From positions 1-64,000 of the forward strand of contig URKJ01000009.1 in the NCBI GenBank assembly GCA_900548385.1: 64,000 nucleotides of DNA, written 5' to 3'. The notes under the pieces are model-generated. The model worked only from the letters and a program-made list of their open reading frames with translations, was not told the origin of the DNA and searched no databases. This DNA comes from an uncultured bacterium. Lineage in GTDB: Bacteria; Verrucomicrobiota; Lentisphaeria; Victivallales; UBA1829. Both the position numbers and the translations under genes were made by a program. Of the stretch, positions 36,801 to 43,225 are shown in pieces (position 1 is the first letter of the stretch; every line of letters starts with the position of its first letter).

Positions 36801-38427
36801 CTACGACACCGCCGATGTTGAATTCCCCAACTATCCGGCAGGTAACATCAATGCTCTGACCCTTGCAGACGGCGCGGCGGTTACACTCTCCGACGTCAAT
36901 CTCGGTCTCGGAGACAACACCGTCGAACTCGGTGCGGATGCAAGTCTGACACTCGACGGTGCGCTGAATGCCAACGCGAAGCTGTACAAAGTGGTCGACG
37001 GCAAAAACGTCTATGTCAACGCCGCGGGACAGACCGATGCGGAACTGCAGGCGATCTACGATGCCGCAAAAGACGCATACCCCACCCAACTCTCTGCTTG
37101 GGAAAGCGCACGCGACGCATGGCTGGATGATCCCGCCAATGCGGGCAAGACGGAAGATGACTACATCACTGAAACCGGAAACAACAAGCCGGATGCCCCG
37201 GTCCGTCAGGAATTCGTCCAGGGCTATCGCGATGGCTCGATCGACATGGCCATGTGGAACGGCTCCGTCCTTACGGTGAACAAGGATGTCGAGGTCCGCT
37301 CTCTGAACCTTAAGGCAGACGCTCCGGCGGCAGAAACGGTGTTCAACTACACGATCGCCGGCAGTGCGGAACTTACCGTGACCGGCTCCATCGGAGTTGA
37401 ACCGGGTCTGAACAACGTCGCGGCGAACGTCACGATCGACACAGCGGTCACAGCCAACGATCTCAGACTCACCGGATATGCCGACACCGTTGCTCTCAAC
37501 GCCGAATTCACAGCGGCAACGCTTGATATGGGCGCGGGCGATGACGTGCTGAACATCAACGCCAAATTCACAGCGGCAACGCTTGATATGGGCGTGGGCA
37601 ATGACGTGCTGAACATCAATGCCGCCGGAAGCGACATCACGACGATCAGCAACGCCGAAACGGTCAACATCAGTGCGGATACCACACTGAAGACGGTCAC
37701 CGGCTCCACCAGAATCGTGGTCAAGAGCGGAACCGCCTCGATCACTGCGGAAGGCGGTATCGTCTCGTATGAAGTTCAGGGCGGAACGCTGAACGGCGCT
37801 CTGAGCCGCGACATCCAGGTTGTGGAAAACGCATCCCTGTCCGGTTCTTCCACGGGAACGATCACCGTTGCCGAAGGCAAGAGCATCGCGCTCTCCAATG
37901 GTTACAGCGCTGTTGCAATCAACGGGACCGTCGGCGGAGTTGCCGAAACCGTTACCGGAACCAATATCACGGTCCAGGAAGCGAACAACGTCAGCTTTGA
38001 CGTCACAGGCACTCTGACACTGACCGGCACCAGCTATGCCGCCGAATTTGAAGTTGCGAATGCAACCATCAAGTTCAACAACAGCACGGTGTCCTTCGAC
38101 AGCAGTGCATGGACCGGCGCGAAATACGACTTCAGCGCACAGACCACGGCGGTCACCGATACGGCGGCCATCGCCGATGTCGCTGACTGGGGAGCTCTGT
38201 TCGGGAAATTCTCGGTCGATCTCAACACGACCACGAATTTCTATTCGAACACTTCTCTGTCCGGCATCACGCTGAATCAGCTTGCCGGCAGAGCCGACAA
38301 CACGACCGAAGGCAGTATTACGCTGGGTACCACCACGTTTACCGCCGCAGCCGGTTCCGACGACTTTGTCAACAACGGCAAGAAGCTGGCTCTCACCGGA
38401 ACCACACTCGGCATCGCCTCTGTGTAA
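27868..38427 (+). CDS. Giant 3519-residue beta-repeat protein with RTX-like GxGNDxh motifs
   Basis: The largest gene of the window. There is no N-terminal signal peptide (start MSTITVRKTKKAENLIVENQ). Residues of about 95-250 hold glycine-rich repeats (VFGGGAGYG, IYGGGDRAD, IYAGGKNSN). From about residue 420 onward the chain is a long run of strand-like repeats of the form S-[IV]-x-M-x-x-x-x-N-T-L-x-[IV]. These are mixed with RTX-like nonapeptides: GSGDDTLHV near residue 443, then GEGNDKVYV, GEGDDTLIM, GKGNDTIDM, GEGNDTLNV, GYGNDSVTM, GAGNDTVTM and GAGDDVLNI. Helical, charged inserts interrupt the repeats at about 2677-2740 and 3039-3116. The C terminus has a GSDDF step and a short hydrophobic tail (LALTGTTLGIASV). 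It is acidic and repeat-built, as expected of a calcium-binding protein exported by type I secretion, but no ABC exporter is in the window. AGAAGGAG precedes the ATG. Surface adhesion or a coat layer is a guess. Confidence 0.9.
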   Translation: MSTITVRKTKKAENLIVENQVAVAGTSLDAQLDVVEAASKVTVITGSTKPAAEVTASNATIAGRAGNAAVKQVAAGINSVVNSNNTITLSAVKVSGNVYGGALVLDAKGKIANRGDIGSAVVNGSTAINLNNVISVKSVFGGGAGYGAVSNGDVTINYNGGKVSTIYGGGDRADVHGNVNINISAGTNGKVSKIYAGGKNSNVFGKATVTFSGNGGLYNNFSGTVYGTGQKGYITGGSELVFDDYSGEFKGSVQAFNTVTISGSSNVIFTKSQHKTMKGAQYVFVVEQGHASPMLTWNKKVQYANITVKVATEDAVDVVLIQSKYFKKDADFSTDWITVTNDEGETLSKHAYELIYNSAYEWQVNAKGKGKWVKVRDHGTVSISYKGTNATFNGEEEERVVLSGADDKINVTGNLKGGLSTAGGDDFIALHEGAKVSGGIDAGSGDDTLHVQKNVELNGVVSMGEGNDKVYVEEAAKVTSNIELGAGANELTVQKDASVTGTVVLEDGSSNVIRVNGGAISSITGKAESNEIHLNGTITGGGIGYWTALKAVTTVTGGYQITLPDGTQAFVPGEYVSNENPNSIFVTGNLDLRNADSNDKVYVNQYAAVNSIYLGSGDDYLEIANGAFVGHSYVSFGNAVDGGQAITGTIDLGSGSNTLVLKGDVAAAITSDVNAVNTIVLAGSITIDSNKFLTGRTGNVLIVSDGVEAIFNYTTVGAFLDGDKLFKGVYLSQNAMLSVNGDKLIQNFVGAVRSEGSIYVLDAADDGFVNDYYTKRSNGVESSRLDAQNVIVRKGAKISGSEINAAEVKLEDGATLTGGTVNAAITIMKGALVDGATLKGKVTLDKGGEIAGNTVIDAENAVVTLAGIVSAGTKINAKTVRIDSLDALPSEITAETVKIIDNYVNESLVIDFKKELTLENAVIGNLLINGKQYGKESLGEGTVNGSLTISALSWIIVGNSDGNKEFADSYTVEIRGTLKGNAAFSNNTIYVLKSWEAPITGDITGSGKFVITGGVKTFFDYGQFTDGIDGFTFDIEKDTLLTFDGVVSDEQKDQLINEKVNFLEDNAMFAIGKQAVIENWTGSFDFEEHLKNPFETGGVDVLPFTDLYVKKNGKVFGTITGDKEENELELGEGVKVNGSRKLYDYATIDMDEGDDTLIMNSGVEVNGSINMGKGNDTIDMLGNVKINTAVNQKNLAVDMGEGNDTLNVEGSGNAIAGTLNLSAGENTVNIKADGDLAIQDLTTKDAAKTVLNIDGTLKVDAEALVFKAGTTEINIGENGKITDAEGNTVASISMQSAAANKLYNKGVLETDLEMSGNSNLIDNFNSFTATDVLDMNGGVEMNEGQGSELTDTIKYKSAGENTIENHGVFTAEAGINMFGNANKIDSKDGKFTAGDVVMAGTKTVENDKRHEEERTTFTQADSNILINRDAENVMELGSLDMKGSVNAINVAEDEKDGFAKGSISADAVTMESTGSNTVKGTLNVNGDLRMSGAEGENQTISGSNKNEIDGTVTADSITMFGATNTVKGQVEAGNGILMAGGQKVEDGKIVYDKAASNTIDLDMAGSVSAEYASIEMHGNSNVIKSNAAQVIVDRSDVNSEESGEIEDINAKISSKDGIVMEGGSNSLDFSVSAVAKGTYEGNKHDHAEITVGNVNLTVESDITMNGDSNKLNLGYTLDANGEANITAGSADITVTGDIVMEGAENTLDLAITLNSANQSKVEAGALKLAYTGNISMTGKDAVNTLTLGVIANDLPDVDSHDPTYSERNVESAEVSVTGDIVMGGENATNELTVGKNTTVTGSITMGAYDRDTATKENILTLDVESAAEITSIKLLAAKNTVEFKGEGTVGGNFSVQGGENKVTVGEKVTVKKDMIFTDLYDEDGDGVDNGDLLLANEKNDVTVNGKVAGIDSSATSADDNFKVYGTAGNITTGNSKVGDVVTVGKGVLGEDDVKTDAVAGTVTMGSGEKLSDGSNTLNVNASSYTDADDNTTEYSATVGEVKLYSKVGNTVAINGGTEKAAATGAITMVSEAENSLTAKNNAVIGGDVSMTSATGNTLSVTGKASENGEVPATPEEIDYNGTEAIQAKINGSVTMTSSDGSNTAELIDAALKEGISMTAEQKEATVADNTLTIAGSSYVNKVWNAEKSVHEDNTVQQLATVGGAVSMTAADNNTLNAELATIGGAVSMTAENGSNTIKGNGDDTASVITLPSLEMTAKVDNTAKFEDSAINGTVAMTAETGDNTLTLTRTNSGKVTMKATAGGNTMSVYGKFEKADGEADVPSYTRYTVDGIDMTGTNNALNVGSTANLGIVSLGAVNMTAKDNNTMNVVAGPEFDYVKGVESIKIDATAQADSITMAGAQGTNALNVNQGTLKVGTIAMSNKDKDGNTGVDSANTVEIAKEALLVAEAVTMGSANVTPDVTETAAGKYDDVKKYDIVKNADGSETYVYVWKDGATSTTPGDRLFTKTNTLDVNGKITATTVTMIGETNTLTISGPATNDPNGHEKANDYDETIARGTFTDVSMSGKTNTIAVGNTEAYKSAFNAASVTMGDIVLTAKDGKEVKVLAKENAINVAADTFFNVDGDITMTATDKNTVAIGDYSNRLDSKTKSVWITAAGDATGDNYFNYEEVKNTIGGSIVASGAANTVKLGKNSVVNGGLDLTGDSNEVTLNAELKKTRWEVNEDGKAVMTVVKADGTSVKMTEDEFNAYRNELAAKAAKTAAETAWLAEYTAFLQNNDKFIVDAGAVVKGDIAFKLATKAYDTVPAGAPVNTLTLGKGTKVEGSVISTDTYTYVDAAETVTSGANDTIVMDENSVIAGSVDLGYGNDSVTMTNAEITGSVALGAGNDTVTMTNAAIGGSVALGAGNDSVTVNGNAIIGGIDFGASDGDFNWTERTGYDSLDISGVLTVNGNITYSGNLVVNGEVKFADGFGFVADGDNAQLYYQNVTVENGTIEDPVELLGNLTFKGTVSVKAAISAYDTADVEFPNYPAGNINALTLADGAAVTLSDVNLGLGDNTVELGADASLTLDGALNANAKLYKVVDGKNVYVNAAGQTDAELQAIYDAAKDAYPTQLSAWESARDAWLDDPANAGKTEDDYITETGNNKPDAPVRQEFVQGYRDGSIDMAMWNGSVLTVNKDVEVRSLNLKADAPAAETVFNYTIAGSAELTVTGSIGVEPGLNNVAANVTIDTAVTANDLRLTGYADTVALNAEFTAATLDMGAGDDVLNINAKFTAATLDMGVGNDVLNINAAGSDITTISNAETVNISADTTLKTVTGSTRIVVKSGTASITAEGGIVSYEVQGGTLNGALSRDIQVVENASLSGSSTGTITVAEGKSIALSNGYSAVAINGTVGGVAETVTGTNITVQEANNVSFDVTGTLTLTGTSYAAEFEVANATIKFNNSTVSFDSSAWTGAKYDFSAQTTAVTDTAAIADVADWGALFGKFSVDLNTTTNFYSNTSLSGITLNQLAGRADNTTEGSITLGTTTFTAAAGSDDFVNNGKKLALTGTTLGIASV
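36361..36480 (+). repeat. 60-bp tandem duplication in the giant gene
   Basis: Positions 36361-36420 and 36421-36480 are two nearly identical 60-bp units encoding 20-residue repeats (MTNA-x-I-x-GSVALGAGND-x-VT). Differences are few, so the duplication is recent compared with the other repeats. Confidence 0.9.
37501..37620 (+). repeat. Second 60-bp tandem duplication in the giant gene
   Basis: Positions 37501-37560 and 37561-37620 differ at only about four or five bases and encode A-x-FTAATLDMG-x-G-x-DVLNIN twice. The 20-residue period is the same as at 36361. Confidence 0.9.
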
Positions 38428-38447
38428 CGGTGTATCCATAACAGAAC

Positions 38448-38481
38448 CTTCCGTTTCATCCGGGCGCGGGTGAAACGGAAG
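38448..38481 (+). terminator. Hairpin just after the giant gene
   Basis: CTTCCGTTTCA (38448-38458) pairs with TGAAACGGAAG (38471-38481). It is 20 bp after the stop codon. There is no T-run, so it may be an mRNA-stabilising 3' hairpin more than a terminator. Confidence 0.45.
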
Positions 38482-38568
38482 TCCCGGAGAAACCGGACTG
38501 GTCGAACCGGGCGTTTCAGGAAAGCGGTTTTCCGTTTTCCCGGAACGTAACAAAACGCCACCCTCTGC

Positions 38569-38606
38569 CCCTCTTCCGGAAACAATTCCGGAAGGGGGAC
38601 TTTCTT
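38569..38606 (+). terminator. Terminator of the giant-protein cassette
   Basis: CTTCCGGAA (38573-38581), loop ACAA, TTCCGGAAG (38586-38594), extended by CCC/GGG pairs to 38569-38598 and followed by ACTTTCTTATTTT. I see no gene or other structure in 38607-38776. Confidence 0.75.
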
Positions 38607-38776
38607 ATTTTCCGGAGGTTAAATTCAAAAGCAGAGAACGTTTGAGTCTGAACAGGTTGATAAGGTGCGTTATGGCAGCTTTGGAAATAACACGGAAACG
38701 GAATCCCCGCCCGATTCCGGAGATGAACAGTGAACTCTGAAGGATGGAGAGAAAACACTTTTGAAAAGGCGAAACG

Positions 38777-39652
38777 ATGATGAACAAAATAATTTATATG
38801 GCAATATCAATTTTCATGATTCCTTTTACATGGGGAATGGACATAAAACTGACAGACGGAGCGCTTCTCCGGAAAGTCACAGTTGTAGAAGTAAACTCCC
38901 GGGGAATTGAACTTATGCACAGGGATGGTGTAAAAAAAGTGTTGCCGGAGATGATTGCCGCAAGCGATCAGCCAAAGATGAAAAAACACATCGCCCGTTA
39001 CAAACAGCTGGTCGGGAATAAAAAAATAACGACTGCAATTCAAAAGGCCCGTCGGTCAGGATCAATCAATGCGGCAATCCCCATACTGGAGCAGGCGATA
39101 AAGAGTGCACCGGAAGCGGCGAATATTGCCGAAGCCAGAAAGTTGCTGGCTTCGTTGAAGAAGAAAAGCAAGTCTGATGTCACAATGGCTCTTATAGCAG
39201 CCGCCAATGAGAAAGAGCTTTCCACTGCTATCGAAATCATGGAAAAAGCTGTCGCGGAGAATTCTTTCGCGGAAAATCTGGAGCAGGCAAAAAAGAAACT
39301 GGCGGAACTGAAAAAAAGAAGTGTTGATATTGCGGCAAATGGTGAAGCGCCGAACGGCAGAAATTCTTCAAAGTGGAAAAAGGCTGAACTTGCTGAAAAA
39401 GGACGGCTGAGAATTCTGCGGGAACAACGGGCCAGTATGCAAAGACGGCAGAGTGCGATATCCTCCGATGCCTTGGAGCACAGGGAAATAGACCGATTAT
39501 CGAATGTAAAAGATCATCTGACCTCTTTAAACCGCAGTTTTTCTGCCGGAAATACAGCAAAGACGTCAAAAGCAGAATGCGGTATCCAGAGCGAGGACGG
39601 CTCTAATTCCAAACCGGTGCGACGACGCATTGCGGAAGATCTTCTTAATTAG
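38777..39652 (+). CDS. Secreted alpha-helical protein with small SH3-like N-terminal domain
   Basis: This 291-residue protein has a signal peptide (MMNKIIYMAISIFMIPFTWG). A short beta domain follows (IKLTDGALLRKVTVVEVNSRGIELMHRDG, quoted here by its D-G-x-x-L-R-x-V-T-V core), of a kind common in PVC-group exported proteins. The rest is helical and rich in Lys, Ala and Glu (SINAAIPILEQAIKSAPEA, ELSTAIEIMEKAVAENSF), with two TPR-like units and a Ser/Arg-rich tail. Codon use is more AT-rich than its neighbours. Its specific role is unknown. It lies after the terminator of the giant gene with its own start, so linkage to that cassette is only by position. Confidence 0.75.
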   Translation: MMNKIIYMAISIFMIPFTWGMDIKLTDGALLRKVTVVEVNSRGIELMHRDGVKKVLPEMIAASDQPKMKKHIARYKQLVGNKKITTAIQKARRSGSINAAIPILEQAIKSAPEAANIAEARKLLASLKKKSKSDVTMALIAAANEKELSTAIEIMEKAVAENSFAENLEQAKKKLAELKKRSVDIAANGEAPNGRNSSKWKKAELAEKGRLRILREQRASMQRRQSAISSDALEHREIDRLSNVKDHLTSLNRSFSAGNTAKTSKAECGIQSEDGSNSKPVRRRIAEDLLN

Positions 39653-39834
39653 AAATTCTATGCCATATTGTCAGAGATGCGGCGATTCCGGACAAACTGC
39701 ACGGACTACCTTGCCGTCAGCCCGTACCGCATTCGGCGGACAAAGATTCGAAAATGACATGTTTTATAAAAAAAATAACATTCCAATAATGGATTTCCTG
39801 TTCTATATTATCTCCAATCAACAGGAGGTTTCCC

Positions 39835-41970
39835 ATGAATCCACGAATCCAACGTCTTGCAGACTACGCATTGAAAGAAGACATCAACCCGGCATCCGTT
39901 CCGGTCGAGTTCGACCCGTTTGACGAAAAACTCGCGGAACCGATGATGATCGCGAAACGGCTCACGGAATATCTGCTTGCCCAGCCGGTCATACTCTCCG
40001 ATGACAGCGAACTGATCGGCATCATACGTTTCTATGCCAGTCCCGTTCCCGCCGACCTTTTTACCCGCGCCGGGCATACAAAATTCAGGGAAGCGGCGGC
40101 ACGTTATTACCGCAAACCGCAGGAAAATCTCTGCATCATGGAGTGGCAGCACTCAAACGCCGACTTCGGAAAACTGATCCGTCTCGGCTTGAACGGATAT
40201 ATCCGGGAAATCAACGCCGCACGGCGGAATTTTCTCGGCAGACGCGATAATCTGGCGTTTCTCGCGGCGTTGGAAATGATGATCCGCGGAATCGGGGAAC
40301 GCGCACGGCAATGCCGGGCGTACTGCATGGAGCAGGCGCACGAATGCGGCGACCCGGCCCGTAAAAACACCCTGCTGCGAATGGCTCAGAACTGCGCGAA
40401 CGTCCCGATGAACCCCGCCCGGAATTTTGAAGAGGCAATCCAGTGCCTGTACTTCAGCTTTGCCTTTCTCCCCGACAGCATCGGACGGCCGGATCAGTAT
40501 CTTTTTCCGCTGTACAAACAGGGGATCGACGACGGCACACTCTCACGGGAACACGCGAAGGAACTGCTTCAGGAACTCTTTATCCGCATTCACGGACACA
40601 CTCCGCACAGCCCGTGGGCGGATGACAAAGGAGCGGAATCGCATTTTGTCGTCGGCGGTTACACACCGGACAAGGAAGACGGCTTCAACGAACTCTCCGC
40701 CCTCATCATCGAATCCATGATGGAACTTCCGCTTGTGCGTCCGCAAGTTTCGTTGCGCTGGACGGAAAAAACGCCGCGACGCGTACTCCGCGAAATGATG
40801 GATTACGAACGCCGCGACCGTTGGAAACGCATTGCATTCGTCAACGACGAACCGCGCATCGCCTCCCTGATGACAATCAACAAAGTGCCGTTTGAAACAG
40901 CCTGCGATTATATCATGGTCGGCTGCAACGAGCCTGCCTATCAGGGAGGAATCTCGCTCGGCGGCAATACCTGCAACATCGTCCGCTCCCTGCTGAACAC
41001 GTTCCGGGAACGCCGCGACGAAGTCGCCGGATGCCCCGATTTCGACTCCTTTTATGCGATATACGAGCAGGAACTGTTCCATGATCTGGAACAAATGCTC
41101 GAATATTCCAACCATTTCAACATTCTCCGTTCGCGCGACTGCAACGTGCTCAGCTCTCTGTTTCTGGACGGCTGTATCGAACGCGCCGAAAGCGCCACGC
41201 GCGGCGGAGCAAAACTCGCCCGCGGCGGCGGTGTCAATTTCATGGGCGGAACCAATCTCATCGACTCGCTCACCGTCATCCGGCAATTCGTCTTCGATGA
41301 AAAACGCATCGGCATGACGAAACTGCTCGATGCACTCGACAGCGACTGGAAAGACGCGGAAGACCTGCGGCGGGAAATTCTGCGCGACGGACGGTTCTTC
41401 GGCAATCACGACGAATATTCCGACAGCATCGCACGCCGTCTCCACACAAGTATCTACCGTTTCGCCAAAGACCGCACCGATCTGTTCGGAACTCCGCTGA
41501 CTTATGGCAACCTGACCGGCTACAATCCGCACTTCGCCGTATTCGGCGAACTCACCGGAGCCACTCCGGACGGACGCGTCGCCGGAAGCGCACTCTCGTT
41601 CGGCAGCGGCCAGGCATTCGGGAAAGAACACGACGGCGCAACCTCTCATCTGCTCTCCGTGGCACAGATGGACCCCACCGGCATCATGTGCGGCAACACG
41701 ATCATGAACCTGACCGTAGACGAAAATACGGTCCGCAACGGGGAAAGTTTTGAAAAATTCGTTCTGCTGATCGAAACCTATTTCAAAGCGGGCGGACTGC
41801 ATGTTCAGCTCAACCACGTCTCGCGCGAAGAGCTGATCGCCGCCAAAGCGAAGCCGGAGGAATACAAAAGCCTGCGGGTCCGCGTCTCCGGATTCTCCGC
41901 AACGTTCGTTTCGCTTGACGAACATCATCAGGACAACGTCATCGAACGCACCACGGAAACACTGGCATGA
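39835..41970 (+). CDS. Glycyl radical enzyme of the PFL/diol-dehydratase superfamily, substrate unknown
   Basis: This 711-residue protein has the two defining motifs. The active-site loop is MVGCNEP with Cys364 and Glu366. The radical site is RVSGFSATF with Gly686, 26 residues from the end. The Cys-x-Glu spacing groups it with the dehydratase/lyase branch (glycerol, choline, isethionate, hydroxyproline enzymes) more than with pyruvate formate-lyase, which has two adjacent cysteines. However, CNEP differs from the CVEP usual there, and at 711 residues it is shorter than most. It must work without oxygen. A strong site, CAGGAGG, precedes the ATG. The next gene, overlapping by four bases, is its activase. 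No microcompartment shell genes are near. Confidence 0.92.
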   Translation: MNPRIQRLADYALKEDINPASVPVEFDPFDEKLAEPMMIAKRLTEYLLAQPVILSDDSELIGIIRFYASPVPADLFTRAGHTKFREAAARYYRKPQENLCIMEWQHSNADFGKLIRLGLNGYIREINAARRNFLGRRDNLAFLAALEMMIRGIGERARQCRAYCMEQAHECGDPARKNTLLRMAQNCANVPMNPARNFEEAIQCLYFSFAFLPDSIGRPDQYLFPLYKQGIDDGTLSREHAKELLQELFIRIHGHTPHSPWADDKGAESHFVVGGYTPDKEDGFNELSALIIESMMELPLVRPQVSLRWTEKTPRRVLREMMDYERRDRWKRIAFVNDEPRIASLMTINKVPFETACDYIMVGCNEPAYQGGISLGGNTCNIVRSLLNTFRERRDEVAGCPDFDSFYAIYEQELFHDLEQMLEYSNHFNILRSRDCNVLSSLFLDGCIERAESATRGGAKLARGGGVNFMGGTNLIDSLTVIRQFVFDEKRIGMTKLLDALDSDWKDAEDLRREILRDGRFFGNHDEYSDSIARRLHTSIYRFAKDRTDLFGTPLTYGNLTGYNPHFAVFGELTGATPDGRVAGSALSFGSGQAFGKEHDGATSHLLSVAQMDPTGIMCGNTIMNLTVDENTVRNGESFEKFVLLIETYFKAGGLHVQLNHVSREELIAAKAKPEEYKSLRVRVSGFSATFVSLDEHHQDNVIERTTETLA

Positions 41971-42869
41971 TCACCGGAACCGTATTCGACATTCAAAAAT
42001 TCAGCGTTCACGACGGTCCCGGCATCCGCACAACGGTGTTCCTGAAAGGCTGTCCGCTGCGCTGTCTCTGGTGTCATAACCCCGAATCGTGGCAGACGCA
42101 GCCGGAACTCCTGTTTTCGGCGGAGAAATGCACCGGATGCGGCGCATGCGTAAAAAAATGCCCGAACGGCTGTCACTCATTCCGGAACGGAGTTCATCAT
42201 CTGAACCGAACCCGCTGCACCGGATGCGGCGCATGTGCAAAACCGTGCCGCACCGGAGCGCTGGAGCTCTGCGGCGAACGGAAAACCGCGGAAGAGGTAT
42301 TGGCGGAAGTGCTCCGGGACCGTCCGTTTTATGAAAATTCGGGCGGCGGAATGACGCTTTCGGGCGGCGAGCCGCTGGCACAGTTCGCGTTTTCGCTCGA
42401 ACTGCTGAAACAGGCAAAAGCAAACGGTCTGCACACCTGTCTGGAAACCTGCGGGTACGCTCCCCGGAACCGCTATCCGGCGCTTCTGCCGTTCACGGAC
42501 CTGTTTCTGTTCGACGTCAAGACCGTCGATGCGGAAAAACACCGCCGCCTCACCGGACAGGACAACCGTCTGATCCTTGACAATCTCCGGGCTCTGGACA
42601 ATGCGGGTGCGGCACTGCATCTGCGCTGTCCGCTGATCCCCGGAATAAACGATACCGAAGCGGAACTGCATGGAATTGCCGTTCTGGCAAACACTCTGGC
42701 GCATGTTCAGGAGATCGAAGTGGAGCCGTATCATCCGCTCGGCGTCTCAAAGGCGCACCGTCTCGGGTTTGACGATGCGTTCGCGGCTCCGTTTACACCG
42801 AAAAAACAATCGGACCTCTGGATCGCACGGATCGCGGAAGCGACCGCCGTTCCCGTCAAAAAGCAATAA
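41967..42869 (+). CDS. Glycyl radical enzyme activase (radical SAM)
   Basis: This 300-residue protein inserts the glycyl radical into the preceding enzyme. The radical-SAM cluster motif is CPLRCLWCHN (C-x3-C-x2-C). Two ferredoxin-type clusters follow (CTGCGACVKKCPNGC and CTGCGACAKPC), as in activases of the non-PFL glycyl radical enzymes. GGGMTLSGGEPLAQ supplies the SAM-binding GGE. The ATG overlaps the enzyme's stop, implying coupled expression. Confidence 0.95.
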   Translation: MITGTVFDIQKFSVHDGPGIRTTVFLKGCPLRCLWCHNPESWQTQPELLFSAEKCTGCGACVKKCPNGCHSFRNGVHHLNRTRCTGCGACAKPCRTGALELCGERKTAEEVLAEVLRDRPFYENSGGGMTLSGGEPLAQFAFSLELLKQAKANGLHTCLETCGYAPRNRYPALLPFTDLFLFDVKTVDAEKHRRLTGQDNRLILDNLRALDNAGAALHLRCPLIPGINDTEAELHGIAVLANTLAHVQEIEVEPYHPLGVSKAHRLGFDDAFAAPFTPKKQSDLWIARIAEATAVPVKKQ

Positions 42870-42881
42870 TCTAAGGAGAGC

Positions 42882-43079
42882 ATGATGTATTCAACATCCC
42901 TGCAAGGCAAAAAAGCATGGGTAACGGGTTCCTCGCGCGGAATCGGGCGGAAAATCGCGGAATTTCTCGCGGAAAGCGGCGCGGATGTGGCAATCCACGG
43001 ACGCAACGGCACCAACCTTGCCGAATATGGCGAAGGCACCAGCCTGACGGATGCGGCGGAACTGCTTTCCCCCTGCTGA
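42882..43079 (+). pseudogene. Truncated short-chain dehydrogenase (SDR) remnant
   Basis: This 65-residue frame starts 12 bp after the activase behind AAGGAG. It reads as a normal SDR N terminus: KKAWVTGSSRGIGRKIAEFL with the cofactor motif TG-x3-GIG, then a strand and helix. It stops at residue 65, whereas SDR enzymes need about 250, including the Tyr-x3-Lys active site, which is absent. A terminator follows within 100 bp and I see no continuing SDR sequence in the other frames. It looks like a gene cut down by deletion, leaving its original ribosome site and operon position. An intentional mini-protein is less likely. Confidence 0.75.
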
Positions 43080-43176
43080 ACAGCAAAACCGGAAAATTCT
43101 GACATTTTTCTGTAACCTTCTGCTCCGCCATGCGTTTTCAGGGAGGAAGCAACTGCCAGTTCGGCATCTTCTCTTT

Positions 43177-43222
43177 CCCGCGCCGGGCATTTGCCCCCCT
43201 CTTTTCCGGCGCGGGATCTTTT
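43177..43222 (+). terminator. Terminator of the glycyl radical enzyme operon
   Basis: CCCGCGCCGG (43177-43186) pairs perfectly with CCGGCGCGGG (43206-43215) and is followed by ATCTTTTTT. It sits four bp before the stop of the convergent glycosidase gene and may overlap the end of its transcript. Confidence 0.8.
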
Positions 43223-43225
43223 TTA

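Noticed and set aside
27868..38427. CRISPR or satellite array in the repeat-rich 10.5 kb
   Set aside because: The repeats are in frame, diverged and encode strand repeats in one open frame; there are no regular spacers.
31738..38553. A 2271-codon open frame on the minus strand opposite the giant gene
   Set aside because: The plus strand has a start with AGAAGGAG, repeat motifs and RTX-like nonapeptides. The opposite frame stays open because repetitive, GC-biased codons rarely make stops in reverse. It has no ribosome site and no recognisable domain.
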